This document shows positions 44,550 through 53,029 of a DNA stretch of 64,000 bases, in pieces (position 1 is the first letter of the stretch; each line of letters begins with the position of its first letter). The stretch is from NCBI GenBank assembly GCA_045576235.1, contig JAZNGA010000033.1, positions 76,487 through 140,486 of the forward strand, in the 5' to 3' direction. The DNA comes from SIG437 sp045576235. Its GTDB lineage: Bacteria > Bacillota > Clostridia > UBA1381 > UBA9506. Below the pieces are notes generated by a model. That model was not told where the DNA came from, did no database searches, and saw only the letters and a list, made by a program, of their open reading frames with translations. The position numbers and the translations under genes are program-made.

Positions 44550-46451
44550 TCACACATCTTCAAAGGTTATCGAGGAAATCAAATAGTAGTCTCCGCCACC
44601 CTTAAGTGTTAAAAATTCATAGCCTTCTTTGATATTAATTTCACCAACTAAAACATCGGAATAATCACTATTGCTTGGAATACTGCAGCGAATTAAATCG
44701 CTGTTTGAAGCGCTAGCAAACTTAAGATCAACTGTTGCAGTTTCTCTCGGAACTCTAATGTTAAGAGTCACCTTATAGTTTCCCGGCTTCAAGTCAGAGA
44801 TGTCATATCTTGACCACTCATCAGGATTGTGCTGAACATGTTGAGTGGATACTACATTACCATTAGTAAAGGTGAAGTGATATCCACCGCCGGCCAGTGC
44901 CCCTATGTGAGTTCCATCACATTTTACTGTCAAGCTACTATTGCTTGTAGCTTGACAATATTTGTCATAATAGTCCACCAGTAGTTCAACTACAGCTTTC
45001 TTATTTGTTCTGTCATAGCTTGAGGTTGTGTCATGAGCTGAAATTTTAATAGGTTCTGATGTGTCTTCTGCTCCAACGCGCTCTAAAGTTGCATTTTTGA
45101 GCTTAACCGTGTAGATTCCGTTGCTCTTGATCTTTAATTCCTTTGCTCCTTCAGGAATGTAGATTTTTCCTGCTTCTTTTGATGTTGTGTTTTTTGGTAA
45201 ATATGTCTTTAATTCCAAAGCTTCGTCAACGATAAAGTCAAAGCCTATGAAATTCTGATCAACTATGTCCGCCAAAGAATATTCGAGGCCGACACCATAT
45301 GTTCCAGCTTTTAAAAATGAGATGTCATAGGAAACCCATTCGCCGCTCGGCTCATAAACAACATAGTCGCCATCTGTTGCCGGAGCTGTCAAAGCGTCAT
45401 TATGAGCGAAGAAGTCTTTAACTTTTGTCTTTTTATCAACAACAAAAGCATCAAGAGCTTGAAATTCCATCATCTGTGTATATGAAACTCTGCTTGAGCC
45501 TTTGAGATATAGATATTTTGTGTCTTTTCCAATGAAGATTATGCCTAAATTCTGCTCATAATATGCGCCAAATGTACTGTAATCCGCGCTCGAAATATTA
45601 TCACCAACTGCTGTCAAAGTAACAGGAGAGGTCACATCGTTTTCGAGAGTGTCAATGCTGAGCGAAAGCTGTGCACCGTTTCTTGCAGAAACATCCACAG
45701 ACACAGCATATGTTCCTTCTTTAAAGTCTGAAACATCATATCTTATCCAGTTTGTAGGCTGGAATTCCGTTCTCTCCTCGTAGATTACAGTGCCATTGAA
45801 TGTGCGGTTGTATTTATCATAATAGTCTTCAGAAGAAGTGAATGAAGATTTGTCAACATCAACGGGCGTACTTGTCTCATCCGGATATTCAACAACAGTG
45901 TCATCCGAGGTCGCATTCTGAGTGCTGATTTTTATGTTTTCAGATGTGTCATCATCACTTGTCTGATTCAATGTTAAAGCATCAAGGCTGATGGTCACAT
46001 AACCATGGTTTTTAACCTTTAACTCTTTCGCGCCTTCGGGAATATAAATTTTCCCCATCAGCTCATTTAGCGTTTGTCCTTTCAACTCTGAATGCATATA
46101 GCTTCTTAATTCAAGCTCTCCGTCAACAACAAAATCAAGACCTATAATGTTTTTCTTCTTTTCAGCAAGATGGCTTTTCCACGAGGCAGTCACTTCATAT
46201 GTTCCTGCTTCGAGCACTGCAATGTCATAGGAAATCCATTCACCGCCCTGACGGATCACTGCATAGTCCCCCGAAATTTCAAGAGCAGCTTCTCCGATTC
46301 CTCTGTTGTCATAGAAGCTTTTGATTGACTCTGTATTTTCTGCCTGAATTGTCAGAGTTGTCGCTGCTGCGTCTTCTGCAAATGTTGGAACGGCAGTTAC
46401 CATAGACATCATCATGCATAAAACGAGCAAAAATGCACTAAATTTTTTCAT
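44550..46451 (-). CDS. secreted carbohydrate-binding repeat protein (N-terminal third, ends at an in-frame TGA)
   Basis: This 633-residue product has a clear signal peptide (KKFSAFLLVLCMMMSMVTA, cut near FAEDA). Four beta-sandwich modules follow in an A-B-A-B order: A1 34-165, B1 200-335, A2 338-460, B2 485-633. A modules share EWISYD, AGTY and KIYIPEGAKELK; B modules share DYYDKY and W.RYD.SD.K.G.Y. The pattern resembles CBM6/35-type domains. It ends ISSITFEDV-TGA and the same frame continues for another 990 codons, so it is probably the front of one interrupted protein. A strong promoter and RBS (GAGGAGAGAAG) precede it. Confidence 0.75.
   Translation of the reverse strand: MKKFSAFLLVLCMMMSMVTAVPTFAEDAAATTLTIQAENTESIKSFYDNRGIGEAALEISGDYAVIRQGGEWISYDIAVLEAGTYEVTASWKSHLAEKKKNIIGLDFVVDGELELRSYMHSELKGQTLNELMGKIYIPEGAKELKVKNHGYVTISLDALTLNQTSDDDTSENIKISTQNATSDDTVVEYPDETSTPVDVDKSSFTSSEDYYDKYNRTFNGTVIYEERTEFQPTNWIRYDVSDFKEGTYAVSVDVSARNGAQLSLSIDTLENDVTSPVTLTAVGDNISSADYSTFGAYYEQNLGIIFIGKDTKYLYLKGSSRVSYTQMMEFQALDAFVVDKKTKVKDFFAHNDALTAPATDGDYVVYEPSGEWVSYDISFLKAGTYGVGLEYSLADIVDQNFIGFDFIVDEALELKTYLPKNTTSKEAGKIYIPEGAKELKIKSNGIYTVKLKNATLERVGAEDTSEPIKISAHDTTSSYDRTNKKAVVELLVDYYDKYCQATSNSSLTVKCDGTHIGALAGGGYHFTFTNGNVVSTQHVQHNPDEWSRYDISDLKPGNYKVTLNIRVPRETATVDLKFASASNSDLIRCSIPSNSDYSDVLVGEINIKEGYEFLTLKGGGDYYLISSITFEDV
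44845..44957. repeat. cluster of three inverted repeats inside the second B module
   Basis: Within 113 bases of coding sequence lie GTGGATA/TATCCAC (44845-44851, 44881-44887), ATGTGA/TCACAT (44905-44910, 44917-44922) and a perfect 11-bp pair TGTCAAGCTAC/GTAGCTTGACA (44928-44938, 44947-44957). They coincide with about 27 residues present in module B2 but absent from B1. Confidence 0.5.
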
Positions 46452-46505
46452 ATCTTCTCTCCTCTCTTTTTTTTGATAAATTTTTCACAATGTTATATGT
46501 TGTTA

Positions 46506-46533
46506 ATTATATCATTTTTATAACTTATGTCAA
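46506..46533 (-). promoter_or_regulatory. strong sigma-A promoter of the secreted-protein gene
   Basis: On the minus strand TTGACA (46528-46533) and TATAAT (46506-46511) are both perfect, with a 16-base spacer, about 55 bases before the ATG. Confidence 0.7.
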
Positions 46534-46590
46534 GTGTTTGTAACTTTAATTTAAATTTAGTATGAATATGTACTACAAATCTGTTTTAGG

Positions 46591-46612
46591 TGTGAAATTT
46601 CCCATTTCCACA
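46591..46612. promoter_or_regulatory. possible operator between the divergent glycan genes
   Basis: TGTGAAAT (46591-46598) and ATTTCCACA (46604-46612) are inverted with one extra base and lie between the two divergent promoters, close to the -35 of the GH95-like gene. A shared regulator such as the AraC-type protein at 50-51 kb could bind here; this is inference. Confidence 0.3.
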
Positions 46613-46622
46613 TATATCATCC

Positions 46623-46652
46623 TTTACATTCATCTCACCGTTATGATATAAT
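46623..46652 (+). promoter_or_regulatory. sigma-A promoter of the GH95-like gene
   Basis: TTTACA at 46623-46628 and TATAAT at 46647-46652 with an 18-base spacer, about 29 bases before the GTG start. Confidence 0.6.
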
Positions 46653-46680
46653 GTAAAAAAGCTCGTAAGGATGTGATTGT

Positions 46681-49600
46681 GTGAAACATTCGATAATGTT
46701 TAAAAACACAGATAATAAATGGGATAACGCTCTTCCGCTTGGTAATGGTTGTTTCGGTTCAATGCTTTATTTTGAAAAAAATAAATTACATATGCCAATG
46801 AATCATTATGAGGTGTATTATAACATTGAAAAAAATGTTCTTCCTGAGGCAAAACTCAAAGCATATAAGCCTTCAGAATCTCCCGGTCAACCTCATATTG
46901 ATGCTATAAACCGCGCTAACGCAAATCAACCCGTTGAAAATGAAACATTCATTAACTATATGTCAGACAAAAGTTCTGCATTAGATGAATCTTTCACTCC
47001 TGCCATGGGCTTTTCAGGAAGTTATCCCCAGACAGGAAATCTTATATACAATTTTCATCCTTCTTTTAAAGATGCCGATGAACAACTCATTTTGTATGTT
47101 GAAGATGCAAAAGTAGAGCTCACATTAACTGAAGGCAACAAAGAAATTAAACTTAACACAATAATCACACGACAGGATTGTGTTATTAACCACATCAAGC
47201 AGTCAAAGAGTGGATTGTTGAAATCTTTTGAAATTGAGTTTCCTGCTCACAGAGACATTGATTATCCTGACATTACATATAAACAAATTGATGAAAAGAC
47301 ATTTATATGCACAATAAAAAGAGTTTTAGGAAGTGACAAAACTGCTGCTCCGTTTGTTTTTTCTGATGTTATCAGGCTTGTTGGTGCCAAAGGGCGGCTT
47401 GTTCATGCATCTCACGGTGCTACAATTTATATCGAAGAATCTTCAAAAGAATTTTACATTATGACAGGTGTGTTCACTGATTGGAATTATAAAAATCCCG
47501 CCAAAGATGGAATTCGATTGATAGATAAATATGAATTATGCATTGGCGATTTATATGAGGAACACAAAAAATATTGGAAAGATTTTTTTGAGCGTTCATC
47601 AATTTCCATTCCTGATAAATTCTTAGAGCATGTTTATTATGTTAATCAATATGCTTTAGATTGTTGCAGCGGTGCAAATGGCATTATGAAACATCACGCC
47701 TGCGGTCTTAATGGATTATGGGATGTTAAGCATCCAAATCTTTGGGGAAGCATGTGGTATTGGGATGTTAATATTCAAGCCGCCTTTGCAGGAGTTTTCT
47801 CAAGCAACCGTCTGGAACTGGCAAAAGTATTTTCAGATGGTTTGCTTTCTTATGTTGAACTTGCAGAAAAATCTGCTAAAGATTTCCATAACGCAAACGG
47901 AATTGCAGGTGATTATCCATACACCTTCTATTATAGTTGCTGGCCTTGGTGCGCTCAATATTTATGGTTTCTTTATGAATATAGTCTGGATAAAGAATAT
48001 TTGAAAAACGAAGCCTTCCCTGTGTTCGTTAAGCTTTCTGAATTTTTCTTAAATATATTTAAATATGATGATGAACGAGGCTATTATAGTATATATCCTG
48101 ATGTTTCCCCTGAACAAGGTCCCCTTGCACACGATACTGTTATAACAGTTGCATGTGTTAAATATTTATTTAAATTCACACTAGAGGCTGCTGAAATATT
48201 AGGAGAAAAGCTTCCTTTGTTGGACGAATGCAAAAAAGTTATGAACAATATGGCGCCATATCCTATAAGTGATACCGGTATGTATGGCAGACATTTAAAT
48301 GATTCACCGGATGCTCCTGACAATATGTGGATTCGCCATCCGAGTATGCTTATGCCTTTATTCCCTATTGGTGAATTTGATTTGTCAAGTGATAAAGAGA
48401 TGCTTAAAACACTTTCAAACACTGTTGATTTCCTTGACGAACGCGCTGAAATAGGCATATTTGGCGGAAGTTGGATTGCAGCAGCCGCAGCTCGATTAGG
48501 TCGTGGTCAGACAGCACTGAGACTCCTATATGAGCGCGGAATAGACCATATGCTTCGTTCAAACGGACTAACAGCAGAAGAAACCGACCATTTTATGAAC
48601 TACTGTCTGGTTCTTCGCCAACCTCTTTATTATCCATGTATGATGGAGTTCACAGGTGAAATGCTTGTTGCATTAAACGAAATGCTTCTTCAGTCACACA
48701 ACGATTTAATAAGAGTCTTCCCCGCTATTCCTGACGGCGACCCCGAATATGAGCGCTTACACAGACACGGCTATCCGCTTTCTGACTGGGTTAACAGATA
48801 TATCAAATATGATGCATGGGAAAATGTTCATTTTGACAAGCTTCTTGCAAAAGGGGCGTTTGAAGTTTCTGCTCAATTATCAGGCAGAAAGCTTGACTTT
48901 ATCAGGATTTATAGCAAAAAAGGCGGCAAGGTCAATGTTTCATCGCCGTTTATGCCTGAAGAAATAGGTGTTTTCTGTGATGGTGAAAAAGTTCCGTTTG
49001 AAAAGAATGATAATGTCGTTCCATTTGACACAAAAACAGGACAAGCATATATTATTTCTGTTTCCGTTAATATTGTTATTGAGAAAAATAATGACGACTA
49101 TCAGACAGACATTCTTTCAAGAATGACATATACGAAACGCAAAATATTCCTGGGCGAAAATCCTGAAGCTAAATACCAAAAAGCCGTTGATTATTTCATA
49201 CGCGACTGGTATTTGGGAAGTGTTCGTATGTCTAATCACCTGATGTATAAATTTGATATGACGACTGCTACAGATAAAAATTATTCAGAAGCACTTTTCC
49301 GTATGTTCTATGGTGCTGAAGAGCGTTTGATAGGAACAATGGCTTATAACACTTTTGAAGGTGAAAAGCTTAACTTTACACACAAACAGGGATATGGTTA
49401 TTCTGACAGCACTAAAGTTACATTGATTGACAGAGGAACTCCCGATGTTCTCCGACGGGATTTCGCAGAAGGAATAGAAGCTGTTGAATTTATAATTGAT
49501 GCGCCACGCGGTCAATATGAGCTTTTTGTCGTTTCTGGAGATTCTGTTGAAGAAAGTGTAACCATATTAGAGGCAGTTAACGGTCGAAAAGCAGGAGGTG

Positions 49601-49746
49601 AAGTGATTAAGAAGGGCGAATTTCAATGCAAAGTGTTACCGCTTTTCAATGAATATGATGAGCCAATCCGCTTGAAAATTTCGACTAAGAAAGGATATAA
49701 GTGGAAAATTAATTACATTATGTTAAATGCAATCAAAGGATATTGA
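46681..49746 (+). CDS. GH95-like glycoside hydrolase with C-terminal accessory module
   Basis: This is a 1,021-residue protein without a signal peptide, so probably cytoplasmic. WDNALPLGNGCFGSMLYFE opens the N-terminal beta domain of GH95; the (alpha/alpha)6 barrel has LNGLWDVKHPNLWGSMWYWD, SPEQGP and ALNEMLLQSHNDLIRVFPAIPDG. GH95 enzymes remove terminal alpha-L-fucose or alpha-L-galactose. At the usual catalytic sites I read Asp362-Val-Asn364 and Ser730 (GAFEVS), where the family has Asn-x-Asn and Asp. The last 270 residues (FDMTTAT, GYGYSDS, RRDFAEG, GQYELFVVSGD) resemble a beta-sandwich of rhamnogalacturonan-active enzymes. GTG start after AAGGATG. Specificity is uncertain. Confidence 0.75.
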   Translation: MKHSIMFKNTDNKWDNALPLGNGCFGSMLYFEKNKLHMPMNHYEVYYNIEKNVLPEAKLKAYKPSESPGQPHIDAINRANANQPVENETFINYMSDKSSALDESFTPAMGFSGSYPQTGNLIYNFHPSFKDADEQLILYVEDAKVELTLTEGNKEIKLNTIITRQDCVINHIKQSKSGLLKSFEIEFPAHRDIDYPDITYKQIDEKTFICTIKRVLGSDKTAAPFVFSDVIRLVGAKGRLVHASHGATIYIEESSKEFYIMTGVFTDWNYKNPAKDGIRLIDKYELCIGDLYEEHKKYWKDFFERSSISIPDKFLEHVYYVNQYALDCCSGANGIMKHHACGLNGLWDVKHPNLWGSMWYWDVNIQAAFAGVFSSNRLELAKVFSDGLLSYVELAEKSAKDFHNANGIAGDYPYTFYYSCWPWCAQYLWFLYEYSLDKEYLKNEAFPVFVKLSEFFLNIFKYDDERGYYSIYPDVSPEQGPLAHDTVITVACVKYLFKFTLEAAEILGEKLPLLDECKKVMNNMAPYPISDTGMYGRHLNDSPDAPDNMWIRHPSMLMPLFPIGEFDLSSDKEMLKTLSNTVDFLDERAEIGIFGGSWIAAAAARLGRGQTALRLLYERGIDHMLRSNGLTAEETDHFMNYCLVLRQPLYYPCMMEFTGEMLVALNEMLLQSHNDLIRVFPAIPDGDPEYERLHRHGYPLSDWVNRYIKYDAWENVHFDKLLAKGAFEVSAQLSGRKLDFIRIYSKKGGKVNVSSPFMPEEIGVFCDGEKVPFEKNDNVVPFDTKTGQAYIISVSVNIVIEKNNDDYQTDILSRMTYTKRKIFLGENPEAKYQKAVDYFIRDWYLGSVRMSNHLMYKFDMTTATDKNYSEALFRMFYGAEERLIGTMAYNTFEGEKLNFTHKQGYGYSDSTKVTLIDRGTPDVLRRDFAEGIEAVEFIIDAPRGQYELFVVSGDSVEESVTILEAVNGRKAGGEVIKKGEFQCKVLPLFNEYDEPIRLKISTKKGYKWKINYIMLNAIKGY

Positions 49747-50079
49747 TTATAAAATAAAAAAGAAAATTAAAATTACAGATTGTCGAAAAAAAACATTTTA
49801 TAAAAGCAAAAATGAAGGGCAAAGTTAAAATGACAAAAGCCTTCATAACTTAATATATCCGTCTTATCATCGATTTAGCACCATAGATGACGAGACGGAT
49901 ATTGATTTTTTAACTCTTTATATAATGCAATTGATTTAGCTCGTGTGAAGCTCGGATTAATAATTCATCGAGAAAAATTAAGATTTCCCACACATAGCAA
50001 CCGAACTATGCGCAGGAAATCTTATAAATCATGCATTCTATTTTTCTAAAAATGTCACTTTCTTATCTGTAGAACATAA
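49747..50079. other. intergenic region with several stem-loops between the GH95-like and AraC genes
   Basis: No gene is seen. It contains a weak ATGAAGG/CCTTCAT hairpin (49812-49846), a good terminator (49855-49902) and, at 49980-50022, AAGATTTCC/GGAAATCTT arms enclosing an inner CATAG/CTATG stem. The last could be an operator or a leader structure of the regulator gene. Confidence 0.45.
49855..49902 (+). terminator. terminator after the GH95-like gene
   Basis: ATATCCGTCT and AGACGGATAT form a perfect 10-bp outer stem, extended inward by TCATC/GATGA after a two-base mismatch, and followed by TGATTTTTTAA. Confidence 0.75.
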
Positions 50080-50274
50080 CTCTTATTTCTTTATTGTAGA
50101 ACAAATACCACACATCCGTATCTGCCGAAAGGTGAAGATAAGCGAGAAACCAATAAACGCTTATTTTATAATAGTGTATATCTTGCAACTTATTATGATA
50201 GAAAAGAAGGAGCACGCGCATGGACACACAACGAATATTTTAATGTTATATATGCAGATACTGGAAGAATTAAC

Positions 50275-51024
50275 ATGGATTTTGAAAATGAACATTATGT
50301 TCTCTCTCCCGGTGATATTTTAATTATTTGCCCAAATGAAAACTATCGCATCAAATTTATAGGTGTAAATGAAGTTCGAATTCTCAGAATTCAGTTTTAT
50401 TCTGAGATACTTAACATAGGAACTAAAAAAAGCAGACTTTCCGATAAGCTATATGAATATGCTAAAAACAAGGGCAGACTTTTTAAATTAGCTGAAGAAG
50501 ATACTGACATTTTAAACAGTTTTGTTGCTCTATATAATGAAAGATATAAATTTGAACCAAGCTCAGAAATTATCATGCGTGCATATATCATAAACATTCT
50601 CGGCTGGATTTTAAATAAGCAGCATAGTATTTCTACTGATTACAAACAAAAAGAAGAAACTAAAACATCAATGAAGTTAAAAGAGATACTAAACTATATA
50701 GACACGCACTTTACGGAAAAACTATCCTTAGAAGACATTGCAAATAAATATTATATAAGCTATAGTCATCTTTCCAGACTATTTAAAGAGATAACCAATA
50801 CCAATTTTTATTCATATATTAATAGCAAAAGACTCGTTAAGGCTTATTTCTTGCTTGCAACAACGAATCTTTCCATAAAAGAGATTGCATCCAGCCTCGG
50901 TTTTTGTTCAAGCAGCCGTTTCATTGAAAAGTTCACGGCAAAGTTTGATCTCACGCCACGAGAATTCAGAAGTCGCTTTAAAACAAAAGATACTTTGAGA
51001 GAAGAAAACAGATTTTTGTATTAA
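50275..51024 (+). CDS. AraC-family transcriptional regulator (start codon unclear)
   Basis: From ATG 50275 the product has 249 residues. The C-terminal DNA-binding domain is complete: two helix-turn-helix units at LSLEDIANKYYISYSHLSRLF and LSIKEIASSLGFCSSSRFIEKF, ending LTPREFRSRF. The N-terminal cupin-type sensor domain is cut by this start: the same frame stays open upstream to 50080 and encodes typical family sequence (ARAWTHNEYFNVIYADTGRI), yet has no ATG, GTG or TTG. So either a rare start is used or the start was lost. It probably controls the neighbouring glycan genes. Confidence 0.7.
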   Translation: MDFENEHYVLSPGDILIICPNENYRIKFIGVNEVRILRIQFYSEILNIGTKKSRLSDKLYEYAKNKGRLFKLAEEDTDILNSFVALYNERYKFEPSSEIIMRAYIINILGWILNKQHSISTDYKQKEETKTSMKLKEILNYIDTHFTEKLSLEDIANKYYISYSHLSRLFKEITNTNFYSYINSKRLVKAYFLLATTNLSIKEIASSLGFCSSSRFIEKFTAKFDLTPREFRSRFKTKDTLREENRFLY

Positions 51025-51150
51025 AGGAAGATGGGATTATTAAAAATTATTAAAAATATAATTGTTTTAAATTTTTAGCTAAAAAATATATACTTTAGAA
51101 TTTATTTATGATATAATTATGATATAGCTTTAAACCAAGGAGATTTTGCA

Positions 51151-52128
51151 ATGAGTAATGAATGTAATAATAAAAAATGCCATAAAACAAGCATAGGCGG
51201 ACAGGCAGTCATTGAAGGAGTCATGATGCGCGGTCCGAAAAAGAGCGCTATTTCCGTCCGTAAATCTGATGGTGAGATTGTGACAGAGATAAGTGATGTT
51301 GCCTCCGTGCTTCAAAAATCAAAAATCCTTAAGCTTCCAATCGTAAGAGGAGTTATCTCTTTTTTTGAGTCGCTTATCACAGGAACAAAAGCGCTTATGT
51401 TTTCTGCAGAGCTTGCAGACATTGAAGATGATGAATATAAAGAAAAAAAGAAGGAAATGACAGAAGAGGAAATCGCAAAAGAAGAAAGCAAGCAGGGCAA
51501 AATCATGACGGCTGCCATTTGGGGCTCTGTCATCGTTTCGCTTGCATTTTCAGTCGGTCTTTTCATGATGCTCCCCGCCTTTTTAGTCGGTCTTGTCAGG
51601 GATTACCTTGCACCGTCGATTCCAAACATTGTGGCAACTCTGTTTGAAGGTGTTATCAGAATTATAATTTTCATTGTCTATATTTTTCTTGCATCATTAA
51701 TGAAAGATATCAGACGAGTTTTTGAATATCACGGAGCAGAACACAAAACGATTTTCTGTTATGAAAGCGGCGAAGAGCTGACCGTTGAAAATGCGAGAAA
51801 GTTTTCTCGTCTCCACCCCAGATGTGGAACAAGCTTTATGATTATTGTGATGGTTGTCAGCATCATTGTTTTCTCTTTCATATCATGGGATAATCAGTGG
51901 ATGAGACTCGTTTTGAGACTCCTTCTTCTCCCTCTTGTTGCAGGCATTTCCTATGAATTTATCAAACTTGCAGGAAGAAGCACGGGCTTGTTCTCGCGAA
52001 TTGTCAGCGCCCCGGGAAAATGGCTTCAGAAAATCACAACAAAAGAGCCTGACGACAGTCAGCTTGAGGTTGCAATACTTTCTTTAAAAGCTGTTATTCC
52101 TGAAAATAAAGAAGAAGACAAGTGGTAA
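51151..52128 (+). CDS. YqhQ-like DUF1385 membrane protein
   Basis: This is a 325-residue membrane protein of the DUF1385 family. [24 protein letters not shown] is the signature start, and [13 protein letters not shown] with [18 protein letters not shown] forms the central conserved part between hydrophobic segments. Function is unknown. It stands directly before prmC, its usual neighbour together with prfA and rpmE in Firmicutes; those two are not present here. AAGGAG precedes the ATG. Confidence 0.88.
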   Translation: MSNECNNKKCHKTSIGGQAVIEGVMMRGPKKSAISVRKSDGEIVTEISDVASVLQKSKILKLPIVRGVISFFESLITGTKALMFSAELADIEDDEYKEKKKEMTEEEIAKEESKQGKIMTAAIWGSVIVSLAFSVGLFMMLPAFLVGLVRDYLAPSIPNIVATLFEGVIRIIIFIVYIFLASLMKDIRRVFEYHGAEHKTIFCYESGEELTVENARKFSRLHPRCGTSFMIIVMVVSIIVFSFISWDNQWMRLVLRLLLLPLVAGISYEFIKLAGRSTGLFSRIVSAPGKWLQKITTKEPDDSQLEVAILSLKAVIPENKEEDKW

Positions 52129-52132
52129 TGTT

Positions 52133-52978
52133 ATGAAAATATTTGAATTGCTAAAAAAAGGAACAGAAATCCTTTCAAAGAATCTTCCCGAGATAAACAG
52201 CAGATTTGAAAGCGAGCTTTTGCTCGCTTTTGTTTTAAAAAAAGAAAGAATATATCTGGCGATTAACCATTCAGAAAACATTTCTGATGATGCTTCAAAT
52301 TTATTTTTATCATATATCGCAAGACGGGCTAATTGTGAGCCAATCAGCTATATTACCGGAACAAAAGAGTTTATGTCGCTTAATTTATGTGTTATGCCCG
52401 GGGTTTTAATTCCCCGACCTGACACAGAAACGCTCTGCCTTCATATCATTGATGAATTTAAAGGTGAAGGCTTCAATATGCTTGATTTATGCACAGGGAG
52501 CGGCGCCATATGCGTCTCGTTGGCTAAATATATTAAAAATACATTTGTTGATGCTCTTGATATTTCTGATATCTGTGTTAATGCGACGAAAAAAAATGCA
52601 GAAAACAATGGTGTCAGTGAATTTATTAATGTGATTCAGGCTGATGTTTTAAACGGTTTCAAGGCGAGCAAAAAGTATGATTGCATTGTCTCAAATCCAC
52701 CATATATAAAAAGCGAAGTCATCCCCCATCTTATGAAAGATGTCAGGAATTTTGAGCCTGTTTCAGCATTGGATGGCGGCGATAACGGACTTATATTTTA
52801 TGAAAAAATTTCGTCAACAGCACCGTCAATGTTAAAAGATAATGGTATGTTGGCATTTGAGGTTGGCCACGACCAGTCAGAAAGCGTTAAAAATATCATG
52901 ATAAAAAACGGATTTAAAAAAATCAAGCTGATAAAGGATTTGGCAGGAATTGAAAGAGTCGTCAGCGGTAGAATTTAA
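52133..52978 (+). CDS. prmC: peptide chain release factor N5-glutamine methyltransferase
   Basis: This is a 281-residue enzyme that methylates the Gln of the GGQ motif in release factors 1 and 2. PRPDTETL, LDLCTGSGAICVSLAKY (SAM site) and the catalytic CIVSNPPYIKSEVI are all clear. It begins 4 bases after the DUF1385 stop, so the two are co-transcribed. It ends at a strong terminator; prfA does not follow. Confidence 0.93.
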   Translation: MKIFELLKKGTEILSKNLPEINSRFESELLLAFVLKKERIYLAINHSENISDDASNLFLSYIARRANCEPISYITGTKEFMSLNLCVMPGVLIPRPDTETLCLHIIDEFKGEGFNMLDLCTGSGAICVSLAKYIKNTFVDALDISDICVNATKKNAENNGVSEFINVIQADVLNGFKASKKYDCIVSNPPYIKSEVIPHLMKDVRNFEPVSALDGGDNGLIFYEKISSTAPSMLKDNGMLAFEVGHDQSESVKNIMIKNGFKKIKLIKDLAGIERVVSGRI

Positions 52979-52983
52979 AATTT

Positions 52984-53025
52984 AAGGAACTGTTGCAAAA
53001 TAAGTGAATTTTGCTACAGTTCCTT
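52984..53025. terminator. bidirectional terminator between prmC and degV
   Basis: AAGGAACTGT/ACAGTTCCTT continues inward, after one T-T mismatch, as GCAAAAT/ATTTTGC with a 6-base loop. A TTTT run follows on the plus side, A residues on the other. Confidence 0.8.
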
Positions 53026-53029
53026 TTCA

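Noticed and set aside
44550..44552. TGA as a selenocysteine codon or reassigned codon
   Set aside because: The 40 bases after the TGA give no convincing bacterial SECIS hairpin, the protein is a secreted binding protein, and many other genes here (for example scpA) end at TGA, so the code is standard.
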